From Prochlorococcus marinus bv. HNLC2 (GTDB lineage Bacteria > Cyanobacteriota > Cyanobacteriia > PCC-6307 > Cyanobiaceae): a DNA stretch of 57,919 bases. Below the pieces are notes generated by a model that was given only the letters and a program-made list of their open reading frames with translations, had not been told where the DNA came from and did not search any database. Position 1 is the stretch's first letter, and each line of letters starts with the position of its first letter. The stretch spans positions 151,038-208,956 of the forward strand of contig GL947595.1 in assembly GCA_000218745.1 (NCBI GenBank). Reading direction: 5' to 3'. Of this stretch, positions 29,445 through 38,235 are shown in pieces. The translations under genes and the position numbers were made by a program.

Positions 29445-30333
29445 TTAAACAGCGTTAAGTAATTTCTTAAAGGCAGATTCAATATCTTTTTCTTTCATAA
29501 AACTTTCACCTATCAAAACTCCTCTAATACCATGTGATTTGAGATTATTTAAATCTTCAGAATTTTTAATTCCAGATTCACTTATAAATATTACTTTTTT
29601 ATCAGTCGTGTAATCTAAATATTTATTCATTAAATCAAATGAGACTTTTAAATCAGTTTGGAATGTTTTTAAGTCTCTATTATTTATACCTATCAACTTA
29701 AAACTATTTAAAGATAAGAACTCTATCCATTTCTTCACGATTATGAACCTCTACTAATACATCCAATTTCAATTGATCAGCTATTTTTTTTAAATAAATT
29801 AAATCAGAATCCTTTAAAATAGCTGCAATAAGCAGAATTGCATCAGCCCCAGAGAGTCTTGCTTTATAAACTTGGTAAGGAGAAATAATAAAATCTTTAC
29901 AAAGTAAAGGAAGATCAGTATGTGCCCTCACATCTTTAAGAATTTCAAATCCACCTTGGAAAAACTTTTTATCAGTGAGTACAGAGATACAGGATGCTCC
30001 TGATCTTTCATAAATACTTACAATCTTTTGAGGATCAAAGTCTTCCCTAATTACACCTTTACTTGGACTTGCCTTTTTGACTTCTGCTATTACAGCTGGA
30101 TTATTTTTAGATCTTATTAAACCATTTATAAAACCCTTAGTTGATGGAAGATTATCTATCTGATTTATTAAATCATTTAAAGAAAGCGACTTCTTAAAGT
30201 TATTAATTTCAATATCTTTATACCAAACAATCTCCTCAAGTATATTCTTAGCTTCTGAGTCTTCATGAGGAATTGCATACTCTAAATTTTCAACTCTTAC
30301 TTTTGGATTTGGAGGTTTTCTTCTTATTTCCAT
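29445..30333 (-). CDS. trpC: Indole-3-glycerol-phosphate synthase (frameshift)
   Basis: Closes the indole ring in tryptophan synthesis. After a ~75-residue N-terminal extension usual in cyanobacteria, the TIM barrel shows [67 protein letters not shown] and, after the break, [23 protein letters not shown] and GVLIGESFM. One extra base at about 29715 ends the first frame at RVLIFK; removing it gives [16 protein letters not shown]. Corrected length is about 295 residues. It follows lpdA by 9 bases. Confidence 0.94.
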
Positions 30334-30342
30334 TTTAAGAAT

Positions 30343-31783
30343 TTAATTGATCATTAAAGCAGCTTGTTTATAAGCGACTTCTACAACTTCACTTAAAGTC
30401 GGATGTGTATGAACTTCTTGTGATAATTCAGTGACATTTTGATTCCTTGAAATTGCATTAGCGATTTCTTGAATAAGATCTGCCGCATGTAATCCAAATA
30501 TATGAGCACCTAAAACTTGTCCATTATCTTTATTAAAAATCAACTTAAGCAAACCATCCCCTTCCAAGCTCAGCCAAAGCTTTTGAATTAGCTTTAAAGT
30601 AACTTTTAACAATTCCAAGACTAAAGTTTTCACTCTCTGATGATGCTTTAGCTTCAGATTCAGATAAACCAACAGAACTTATTTCAGGATGAGTAAAAGT
30701 TGCAGCCGGTATGGTCTTGTAATCAATTGTCCTTTCATGACCGCATATATTTTCTACAGCTATTGTTCCTTGTGCAGCCGCTGTATGAGCAAGCATAAGT
30801 TTTCCTGTAACATCTCCAACTGCCCATAAATTTGGAATTACTTTTCCATCACTTAAGACTCTCATATTATCATCTATTTGAATAAATCCTTTATTAGTTT
30901 TTATTTCTAAAGATTCAAGATTCAAATCCTTACTATTTGGGCTTCTCCCTGTTGCCACTAAAACAGCATCAACCTCTAAAACTTCCTGTATCTCTTTTGA
31001 TTTAGCATTTGTTAACTCAATATTTACAGGGCAACCAGGGGTAATTTTGGTAGCAAACACATTTGACTTTGTCTCAATATCTCTTGAACTCAAAAGCGAT
31101 TTTTTGGCAATTTTAGTTATATCAGGATCAAATGTAGGCATTATATTTTCTAAAGCCTCAATCATTGTTACCTCGCATCCCAATGCTGTATAAATATCTG
31201 CAAATTCAAGCCCAATATAGCCACTACCGATAATAGCAATCCATCTTGGAAGCCATTCAAGTTTTATTGCTTGATCACTTGTGAAAACAGTTTTATTATC
31301 AAGTGTTATTCCTCTTGGGACAAAAGGAGAAGATCCCGTAGCGATAATGATATTTTCACAAGAAAAAGTTTTATCAATTCCATTCTTATCTCTTACAGCA
31401 ACTTTTTGATGTCCCTCAATTCTACCTATGCCTCTTATAATTTCTACTCCACTTCTAGTAAGAGTTTTAGTAAGATTTTCTCTTATATTAATCACCAAAT
31501 TATTTGCATGATCAGAAATCTTTGACCTTTCAAACCTTATTGGCGATGTATGAATACCGAATTTTGAAAGATGTTCATAATTCGCAATTTCCCTAACCTT
31601 TCCACTTGCGGCCAATAAAGCTTTAGATGGAACGCATCCTCTATTAACGCAAGTTCCTCCCATATCGCCACTCTCTATAATGGCAACTTTAAGGCCCTTT
31701 TCTGCAGCATGTTTGGCGGCATCAAATCCACCATAACCTGCACCAATAACTATCAAGTTAAAATCAAATTTTGAATTAGTCAC
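30343..31783 (-). CDS. lpdA: Dihydrolipoamide dehydrogenase (frameshift)
   Basis: FAD-dependent E3 subunit that re-oxidises lipoamide in pyruvate dehydrogenase and glycine cleavage. Seen: VIGAGYGGFDAAKHAAEKG (FAD), the redox disulfide GGTCVNRGCVPSKALL, GSGYIGLEFADIY (NAD), LWAVGDVTGKLMLAH, and the C-terminal active-site HTHPTLSEVVEVAY. One extra base near 30564 turns ALAELEGDGLLKLIF into ALAELGRGWFA and a stop. Corrected length is about 479 residues, the usual size. The start codon is GTG. Sits between the SpoU methyltransferase and trpC in one run. Confidence 0.95.
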
Positions 31784-31793
31784 TTTTGCTTTC

Positions 31794-32636
31794 TCATTTT
31801 GAAGTTAATGCAGCTCTTCCCCTTTCAAGGAGTAATGGAACAGCCACGCAAGCCACATTTAAAGATTCTACAAGCTCATTATGCGGAATAGTAATTGTTT
31901 CATTAAATGCTTCTTTAATTGTGTTGTGAATACCTGATCCCTCATTACCTAGAATAAGCGCTGTAGGTTTCTGCCAATTTAGTTCCCAATAGGGTTTTAA
32001 GGTTATTTCTGCAGATTTACTGGCTCCAGCTGTTAAGATTACCTGGAATCCTTTCTTATTGAAATCCTTTAAAGAATTTAATAACTTTTTAATAATATTT
32101 TCCTCATCACCCTCAATTCTTTTAAAAGGCAGATGAAATATTGAACCACATGATGACCTTAAAACTTTCGGACTAAGTGGGTTAGCTCCGCCAGCTAATA
32201 AAATTTTGTTTACTCCAGCAGCTAATGCAATTCTAAAGAGATTACCCATATTTCCTGGGTCTTGAATCCTATCAAGAACAAGAATAAGATCATCTTTATC
32301 ATCTAAAGAAAAATCCATCAAGGAAGACCTATGAACTAATGCTGCGACACCATCTGGATTTTTTGTAGAGATCGCAGATGCTAAAGCATTTTGCGAAACG
32401 ACATTGATTAAGGATGAATCAAAAATTGTTTTTTTGGAGTTATTTTTAGCTAACCAATCAGATGTAGCAATTACTTTAAAAGGAATAATACCTGCCTTTA
32501 TAGATTCCTCCAACAAATGAGTTCCCTCAATACAAAAAGAATCACTTTCTTTTATTGGCAATTTATCCTTAAAAGATCTAAATCTTTTTATTAAAGGATT
32601 ATTTTTACTTGTGATTGGAGAGGACTGATTTTCAAT
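31794..32636 (-). CDS. SpoU/TrmH-family RNA 2'-O-methyltransferase
   Basis: SPOUT-class methyltransferase acting on a ribose of tRNA or rRNA; the target cannot be told from sequence. The catalytic domain shows LVLDRIQDPGNMGNLFRIA (motif 1), ALILGNEGSGI (motif 2) and IPHNELVESLNVACVAVPLL (motif 3). The first ordinary start in frame is TTG at 32561, but the open frame continues upstream with SSPITSKNNPLIKRFRSFKD, the characteristic substrate-binding N-terminus of this family. I therefore extend to about 32636, where IENQ begins at an ATT; the exact start codon is unclear or damaged. It leads the run to lpdA and trpC. Confidence 0.85.
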   Translation of the reverse strand: MENQSSPITSKNNPLIKRFRSFKDKLPIKESDSFCIEGTHLLEESIKAGIIPFKVIATSDWLAKNNSKKTIFDSSLINVVSQNALASAISTKNPDGVAALVHRSSLMDFSLDDKDDLILVLDRIQDPGNMGNLFRIALAAGVNKILLAGGANPLSPKVLRSSCGSIFHLPFKRIEGDEENIIKKLLNSLKDFNKKGFQVILTAGASKSAEITLKPYWELNWQKPTALILGNEGSGIHNTIKEAFNETITIPHNELVESLNVACVAVPLLLERGRAALTSK

Positions 32637-32921
32637 AATAAATACATATGTTCTCTTTACATAGTAATTTTTATTTTGAGTTAGGACAAATAATAAAAAT
32701 TCTATTTAAGTAAAATTAAATAAGAGTAGTAAGCGTAATGACATTGAAACTCTCATTTAATTTCGTCTCAATTATTAAAAGATACATATTCCCCTTTTTC
32801 GTCGTATCCAAAAATACTAAAGTCAAAAAATTTTTCCAGATTACCTTAACAATATATCCATTAAGAAGGGTGGACTTAGTATTGGTAATTTGTCATTATT
32901 AAAACAACAATCTCATAATGA
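32637..32921. other. Spacer between SpoU methyltransferase and murA
   Basis: About 285 bases between divergent genes, expected to hold both promoters. On the minus strand, 32768-32861 would encode a ~30-residue peptide (MDILLR then NLEKFFDFSIFGYDEKGEYV and SFNN) if one extra T were removed; composition looks protein-like but there is no clear ribosome site. On the plus strand 32738-32902 holds a 54-codon frame overlapping it. I can support neither as a gene. Confidence 0.3.
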
Positions 32922-34298
32922 ATGATTTGCGTAAGCAAAAATGAGTCAAATCTTAAATCTCAAAATCTTAAGATAAAAGGCAAGAAAATATTAGAAGGAA
33001 AAGTAAAAATTAGTGGTGCCAAAAACTCTGCTTTGGTTTTATTAGCTGCTTCCTTACTTACAAATGAAAAAGTGATTTTAAATAATGTTCCAAAGTTGTC
33101 AGATATAGAAAAGATGAAAAATATTCTTAAGCATTTAGGAGTGAAATTAAATTCTAATAATGCAAATAATCTAATAATTAATTCTAAAAACCTTCATATT
33201 GGAGATAATCTACCTTTCGAATTAGTGAATGGCCTGCGAGCAAGTTTTTTTTGTATCGGCCCTCTTCTAAGCATGCTTGGTGAAGTGACTTTAGCCCTGC
33301 CAGGCGGATGCAAAATTGGTAAGAGACCTATTGATCAACACATAACAGGACTCAGAGAACTTGGAGCAAATATTGAAGTTAAAGATGGTTTTGTAAACGC
33401 AAAAATACAAGGGAAAAAGAAAAAACTTGTAGGTTCAAAAATATTACTTAGTTGCCCTAGTGTCGGAGCAACTGAGACATTAATAATGGCTGCAACATTA
33501 GCAGAGGGCCGAACAGTTATTGAAAATGCTGCAAGAGAGCCAGAAATTCAAGATTTATGCCTAATGCTAAATAAAATGGGAGCACAAATACACGGCTATG
33601 GAAATTCAAAAATTACAATCGATGGGGTAGAGAAATTAAGTGGCTGTAAGCACAAAGTAATCCCAGATAGAATTGAAGCAGGAACTTTTTTAATAGCATC
33701 AGCTGCAACTTTATCCAATATTACTATTGGACCTGTTATTCCAAATCATTTAGAAAGTGTCTTGGAAACACTAAAAGCTACTGGTAGCAAAATTTTTATT
33801 AAAGGAAATGAAATCACTATTAAAACAAAAGAAATTAAAGCAGTTAATATAAAAACCGCTCCTTTCCCTGGATTCCCCACAGATTTACAAGCACCTTTTA
33901 CTGCCTTAATGGCAATTGCTAAAGGTAACTCAGAAATCTCAGAAACTATTTACGAGAATAGAATGGGTCATGTTGATTTATTAAATAGAATGGGTGCCTC
34001 TATCCAACTTGTTAATAATATTGCAAAAATTCAAGGAGTAGATGAACTAAAGGGCCAAAACCTTAAAGGTTCGGATCTTAGGTCAACTGCTGCATTAATC
34101 ATTGCTGCCTTGAGTGCAAAGGATACTAGTTATATCGGTGGTCTTGAGCATTTAGATAGAGGTTATGACTGTTTTGAATCAAAATTAAATATTCTTGGAG
34201 CTAATATTACGAGAAATTTTAATGAACAAATTTTTTTTAATCAAACCATAGTCGATGAGAATATTAGTAAAAATACAGAAAAATTTAAAGCTGCTTAG
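32922..34298 (+). CDS. murA: UDP-N-acetylglucosamine 1-carboxyvinyltransferase MurA
   Basis: First committed step of peptidoglycan synthesis, adding enolpyruvate from PEP. Seen: KISGAKNSALVLLAASLL with the catalytic lysine, the loop LPGGCKIGKRPIDQH containing the cysteine attacked by fosfomycin, SVGATETLIMAATLAEG, and PGFPTDLQAPFTALMA. It has 458 residues; the first ~20 (before LKIKGKKILEG) are a short extension, so a later start is possible. tRNA-Leu and argD follow on the same strand after a separate promoter-like sequence. Confidence 0.95.
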   Translation: MICVSKNESNLKSQNLKIKGKKILEGKVKISGAKNSALVLLAASLLTNEKVILNNVPKLSDIEKMKNILKHLGVKLNSNNANNLIINSKNLHIGDNLPFELVNGLRASFFCIGPLLSMLGEVTLALPGGCKIGKRPIDQHITGLRELGANIEVKDGFVNAKIQGKKKKLVGSKILLSCPSVGATETLIMAATLAEGRTVIENAAREPEIQDLCLMLNKMGAQIHGYGNSKITIDGVEKLSGCKHKVIPDRIEAGTFLIASAATLSNITIGPVIPNHLESVLETLKATGSKIFIKGNEITIKTKEIKAVNIKTAPFPGFPTDLQAPFTALMAIAKGNSEISETIYENRMGHVDLLNRMGASIQLVNNIAKIQGVDELKGQNLKGSDLRSTAALIIAALSAKDTSYIGGLEHLDRGYDCFESKLNILGANITRNFNEQIFFNQTIVDENISKNTEKFKAA

Positions 34299-34315
34299 GT
34301 TTCTTTAAGATTATC

Positions 34316-34344
34316 GTGACCTTAGAAAATTTTTAGATTATAAT
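34316..34344 (+). promoter_or_regulatory. Sigma-70-type promoter for tRNA-Leu and argD
   Basis: A -35 element GTGACC (four of six consensus) and a perfect -10 TATAAT at 34339-34344 are separated by 17 bases. The -10 lies 25 bases before the tRNA 5' end and just after the murA stop. It probably drives tRNA-Leu, and argD through read-through. Confidence 0.6.
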
Positions 34345-34369
34345 TAAAAAGAAACTTAAAAAACACTTT

Positions 34370-34451
34370 GGGAGCGTGGTGAAATTGGTAGACGCACCGC
34401 ACTCAAAATGCGGCACCCTCGGGTATGTCGGTTCAAGTCCGACCGCTCCCA
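34370..34451 (+). tRNA. tRNA-Leu (anticodon CAA)
   Basis: Acceptor GGGAGCG pairs with CGCTCCC. The anticodon loop CTCAAAA gives CAA, reading UUG. A long variable arm (CACCCTCGGGTA region) and TTCAAGTC in the T loop are typical of class II leucine tRNA. Discriminator A is present and CCA is not encoded. argD starts 5 bases downstream. Confidence 0.95.
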
Positions 34452-34456
34452 CTTTA

Positions 34457-35635
34457 ATGAATACTTACAATAGGTTTAATATTTCTTTTAGGAAAGGTAA
34501 AGGATGTTGGTTATGGGATAAAAATGGTAAAAAGTATCTTGATGCAGTTGCAGGAATTGCAACATGCAGTCTTGGCCATAGCGATAGACTACTCAGGAAA
34601 AAATTATCAGCACAATTAAAAAAAATTCAACATATTTCAAATTTATATAATATCGAGGAACAAGAGCTTTTAAGCAAGTTGCTAACCAATAGTAGTTGTG
34701 CAGAAAGTGTTTTCTTCTGCAATAGTGGAGCCGAAGCGATTGAATCAGCTATCAAGCTAATTAAAAAATATGGAAATAATAAAGATAATTCAAAAGAATC
34801 TCTTATTCTTGCAGCAGAATCAAGTTTTCATGGAAGAACCATTGGTGCACTAAGTGCCACAGGGCAGCCAAAGTACCAAAAAGGATTTGAACCTCTTCTA
34901 AGCGGCTTTAGATTTTTCAAATACAATAAAATTGATTCAATAAGAAAAATATTTAGTGAAAGCGTCCAAAACAAGCAAAGAATCTCTGGAATCATTATTG
35001 AACCAATCCAAGGAGAGGGTGGAGTAATACCAGGAGAAAAGAAATTTTTTAGAGAATTGAGAGAATTATGTGATAAGAATGACACTTTACTTATTCTTGA
35101 TGAAGTACAAAGTGGTGTTGGTAGGACTGGAAAAATGTGGGGATATGAAAACTTAGGTATAGAACCAGATGCATTCACACTTGCTAAAGGTCTTGGAGGG
35201 GGACATCCAATAGGAGCTTTATTAGTTAACAAAAAGGCTAATATTTTTAATCCTGGTGATCACGCAAGCACATTTGGTGGTAATCCTTTTGCATGCAGAG
35301 CAGCTATTACTGTACTAGAAGAAATTAAACGTAGGAACTTATTGCAAAACGTAATCTCAAGAGGTAATCAAATAGAAGAAGGCTTAAGTCAAATGGCAAG
35401 TGATTTTCCACACATCATTAAAGGTAGAAGGGGAATGGGGCTTTTACAAGGCATAGTACTTCAGGAAAACTCAATAGATCTAAAATCAGTTACTTCTAAA
35501 GCATTTGATAATGGCTTATTAATCGTGGCAGCAGGAAGTAATGTTATTAGGATTGTCCCGCCGCTAACAATATCAAGAAATGAGACAAAGCAACTTTTAA
35601 AAAAACTATATTCGATTTTTAAAGATTTTTGTTGA
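34457..35635 (+). CDS. argD: Acetylornithine aminotransferase
   Basis: PLP enzyme of arginine synthesis converting N-acetylglutamate semialdehyde to acetylornithine. Seen: WDKNGKKYLDAVAGIATCSLGH, FFCNSGAEAIESAIKL, FHGRTIGALSATGQPKYQ, EPIQGEGGVIPG, LILDEVQSGVGRTGK and the PLP-lysine region LAKGLGGGHPIGALL. The open frame runs upstream through the tRNA, but the first ATG after it (MNTYNRFNISF) fits family N-termini and gives 392 residues. Only 5 bases separate it from tRNA-Leu, so the tRNA is probably cut from the argD message. folC follows 6 bases later. Confidence 0.94.
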   Translation: MNTYNRFNISFRKGKGCWLWDKNGKKYLDAVAGIATCSLGHSDRLLRKKLSAQLKKIQHISNLYNIEEQELLSKLLTNSSCAESVFFCNSGAEAIESAIKLIKKYGNNKDNSKESLILAAESSFHGRTIGALSATGQPKYQKGFEPLLSGFRFFKYNKIDSIRKIFSESVQNKQRISGIIIEPIQGEGGVIPGEKKFFRELRELCDKNDTLLILDEVQSGVGRTGKMWGYENLGIEPDAFTLAKGLGGGHPIGALLVNKKANIFNPGDHASTFGGNPFACRAAITVLEEIKRRNLLQNVISRGNQIEEGLSQMASDFPHIIKGRRGMGLLQGIVLQENSIDLKSVTSKAFDNGLLIVAAGSNVIRIVPPLTISRNETKQLLKKLYSIFKDFC

Positions 35636-35641
35636 AAACAA

Positions 35642-36859
35642 TTGCAAGAAATCAATACAACAAATTTTAATTTATATTCTCCAGAGAATGAGAGAGCAAA
35701 TATTCAATTAGGAATATCAAGAGTCAAAAATGCACTTAATAAGTTAGATAATCCATGTATTAATATTCCAGCTATTCAAGTAGTTGGAACAAATGGAAAA
35801 GGATCAATCACTGCTTTTATAGAAAATATTTTATGTGCCGCGGATATCAGTGTAGGCGTTGCGACTTCGCCTCATCTAATTGATATTACTGAAAGGATAA
35901 GTTTCAAAAAAAATAAAATTAAAAAAAATGAACTGGATCATTACCTTTCAAAAACACAAAAAAAATTAAGTGAATTTAAACTATCTCCATTCGAATCTAT
36001 TATTTGTAGCAGCATGCAATATTTTCATCACAAAAAAGCAACTTTATTAATTCTTGAAGCAGGACTTGGAGGAAGATTAGACGCTACTACCGCCCATAAA
36101 GATAGGTCAATAATTGCAATTAGCAAAATTGATATAGATCACTCTGAATATTTGGGTGAATCAGTAAAGGAAATTGCAAAAGAGAAAGCAGCTGTAATTG
36201 AAAAGAATTCAGAAGTAATAAGTTGCGAACAAAGCCTGGAAGCTAAAAATATTATCAATCAAAGAGTAAAAGAAGTTGGAGCAAAAATGCATTGGGTAAA
36301 GCCTCTTTCTAAAAAATGGGAACTAGGACTTAAGGGTTATTTTCAAAGAGAAAATGCTGCTGTAGCTTTGGGAGTTATTGAAATTCTTTGCCAAAAGGGA
36401 TGGAATATTAATAGACAATTAATTAAAAAAAGTCTTGCTGAAACGAAATGGCCTGGCAGAATGGAAATCATTTCATGGGGGAACAAAAAGATTCTTCTTG
36501 ATTCAGCTCATAACCCATTGGGAGCAAAAGTTTTAGCTGAAGAAAGAAAAAGTTGGGTTAATCAAGAAAAGGGTATTTATTGGATCATTGGGGTTCAAAA
36601 GCAAAAAAATATCAAAGGTATTATTAATAATCTTAGGAAACCAAAAGATAAATTTTTATTAGTTCCCGTCCCAAATCAAAAAAGTTGGACTCTTGAAGAA
36701 ATTACAGAATTATCAGATTTTGATTCTAAAAATATTACTGAATTTAAAAATCTCAATAATGCTTTAAATTTCTTAATCAGTGGAAAGTGGCCAGAGTGTC
36801 ATCCCGTATTAACTGGTTCAATATTTTTGGTATCTGAATTTTTAAAAATTACTAGTTAA
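35642..36859 (+). CDS. folC: Bifunctional dihydrofolate/folylpolyglutamate synthase
   Basis: Adds glutamates to dihydropteroate and folates. Seen: the P-loop VVGTNGKGSITAFIENILC, TSPHLIDITERISF, LEAGLGGRLDATTAH, the metal-binding IDIDHSEYLG, and C-terminal ILLDSAHNPLGAKVL. It has 405 residues. The start codon is TTG, 6 bases after argD's stop, so the two are co-transcribed. Its stop overlaps the convergent oxidase gene by 4 bases. Confidence 0.94.
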   Translation: MQEINTTNFNLYSPENERANIQLGISRVKNALNKLDNPCINIPAIQVVGTNGKGSITAFIENILCAADISVGVATSPHLIDITERISFKKNKIKKNELDHYLSKTQKKLSEFKLSPFESIICSSMQYFHHKKATLLILEAGLGGRLDATTAHKDRSIIAISKIDIDHSEYLGESVKEIAKEKAAVIEKNSEVISCEQSLEAKNIINQRVKEVGAKMHWVKPLSKKWELGLKGYFQRENAAVALGVIEILCQKGWNINRQLIKKSLAETKWPGRMEIISWGNKKILLDSAHNPLGAKVLAEERKSWVNQEKGIYWIIGVQKQKNIKGIINNLRKPKDKFLLVPVPNQKSWTLEEITELSDFDSKNITEFKNLNNALNFLISGKWPECHPVLTGSIFLVSEFLKITS

Positions 36860-38205
36860 TTATAAATGTTTCTTTTTTCCCATCCCTCTAGCTTTCCTGG
36901 ATTAAGTAGCCCTTTTGGATCATATTTAATCTTAGCCTTAACTTGATCAGCATCAATAACCCCTAATCCTCCACCTTCAACAGTTATTGTATGTGGATTA
37001 AAAATTATTGCTCCAAGTAATTTGCAATCATCAATAATTTGGGTTAATTCACTTTCTCCACTCCATTTCAACACTGGAAGTGCTGCAAGCCTGGGGACTC
37101 CTTGTTGAGACACTGCCTCTAAATGCCATAATAAATTTCTGCCATATTTCTTTCTCATAGTTTTAATAAGTTTTAATTCATCCCCTAGAGGTAAAAGCAT
37201 TTGTAAATAAGTCCAATTTTTATCCTTAGCCCTCATTTGAAGAGTAGTATGATTCCAAACTACATCAGAGATTCCATACTCAAGATCAATATCTCTTCCT
37301 AAATTTTGCAATTCCAAATCATATTTTTTACATATAAGATCTATTGTTTGGATGCCGCCTAAAGATACTTGTAATACAACTTTATGACTTTTATTTTTCC
37401 CCTTAAACCATTTAGGCATATATTCAACTATGTCTTTTTCAAGGATTGCTCCAAGTTTTAGATTTATTGCGGCAGCACTAAATAATTTTAAAATCTCGAC
37501 AGATTTATCTAGATCATCACAATTTACAACTACAGAGTACCAATCACGTTTTACAGCAGTGGGTAATATTAAAGAGGTAATAATGCCATTTGTTCCATAA
37601 GCATGGTTTAGAGGTTCAGATTCCTCCGCATTAAACTTTAATAATTGAGGATTAGAATCTATATTAATAGCCTCCACTCCAATTAAGTTGCCTGGATCCC
37701 TTAAAAAGCCCCATCTAATTGAACCTATCCCTCCTGATCCTCCAGATATAAATCCTCCTATTGTGGCGGTTCTCCATGTACTTGGTAATAATCTAAGTTC
37801 TCTTCCATTTTTTGCAAGTTCTTTATTTACATCACTCATAAGACATCCAGATTGCACTTTTACAAAACCGGTATCTGGATAAAATTCTTCAACCTTATTA
37901 AAGTAATTCATATGCATTACAACTCCTTTTAAAAGAGGTACACATTGCCCGTAATTGCCAGTTCCACCTCCTCTAATTGTAATAGGAATAGATAAATCCC
38001 AGCATTTTCTAGCTACCGCACAAATTGATTCTATATTCTTAGGTCTTACAACAACATCCGCTATACATCCTTTTAATTCCTCTTTTAATATCGGTGAGTA
38101 ATCATAAAAATCTCTTGAAAGCCTTTTTAAGTCTGAAGTATTATTTATAACCTCTAAGTTATTAATAGTTTTCAAATAAGTCTTTAACTTTTCAATATTA
38201 GACAT
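36856..38205 (-). CDS. FAD-linked oxidase (GlcD-like FAD/FMN dehydrogenase)
   Basis: A 449-residue flavoprotein of the vanillyl-alcohol-oxidase/GlcD type, substrate unknown. The PP-loop FAD domain shows VVVRPKNIESICAVARKCWD, PITIRGGGTGNYGQCVPL, GFVKVQSGCLMSDVNKEL, GGFISGGSGGIGSIRWGFLR and YGTNGIITSLILPT. The C-terminus ends with KYDPKGLLNPGKLEGW, as in glycolate and lactate oxidases. It lies 30 bases downstream of a cytosine-deaminase-like gene on the same strand, so the pair is probably one operon with a shared but unknown catabolic role. Confidence 0.85.
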   Translation of the reverse strand: MSNIEKLKTYLKTINNLEVINNTSDLKRLSRDFYDYSPILKEELKGCIADVVVRPKNIESICAVARKCWDLSIPITIRGGGTGNYGQCVPLLKGVVMHMNYFNKVEEFYPDTGFVKVQSGCLMSDVNKELAKNGRELRLLPSTWRTATIGGFISGGSGGIGSIRWGFLRDPGNLIGVEAINIDSNPQLLKFNAEESEPLNHAYGTNGIITSLILPTAVKRDWYSVVVNCDDLDKSVEILKLFSAAAINLKLGAILEKDIVEYMPKWFKGKNKSHKVVLQVSLGGIQTIDLICKKYDLELQNLGRDIDLEYGISDVVWNHTTLQMRAKDKNWTYLQMLLPLGDELKLIKTMRKKYGRNLLWHLEAVSQQGVPRLAALPVLKWSGESELTQIIDDCKLLGAIIFNPHTITVEGGGLGVIDADQVKAKIKYDPKGLLNPGKLEGWEKRNIYN

Positions 38206-38235
38206 TAAATTTTTTCTAGCTTTTTATAAGATAAA

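Noticed and set aside
32738-32902. 54-codon plus-strand frame before murA
   Set aside because: No ribosome site, odd composition, and it overlaps a more protein-like frame on the other strand.
34376-34456. Extension of argD upstream through the tRNA-Leu gene
   Set aside because: The frame is open but the sequence is a complete tRNA; the first ATG after it fits ArgD family N-termini.
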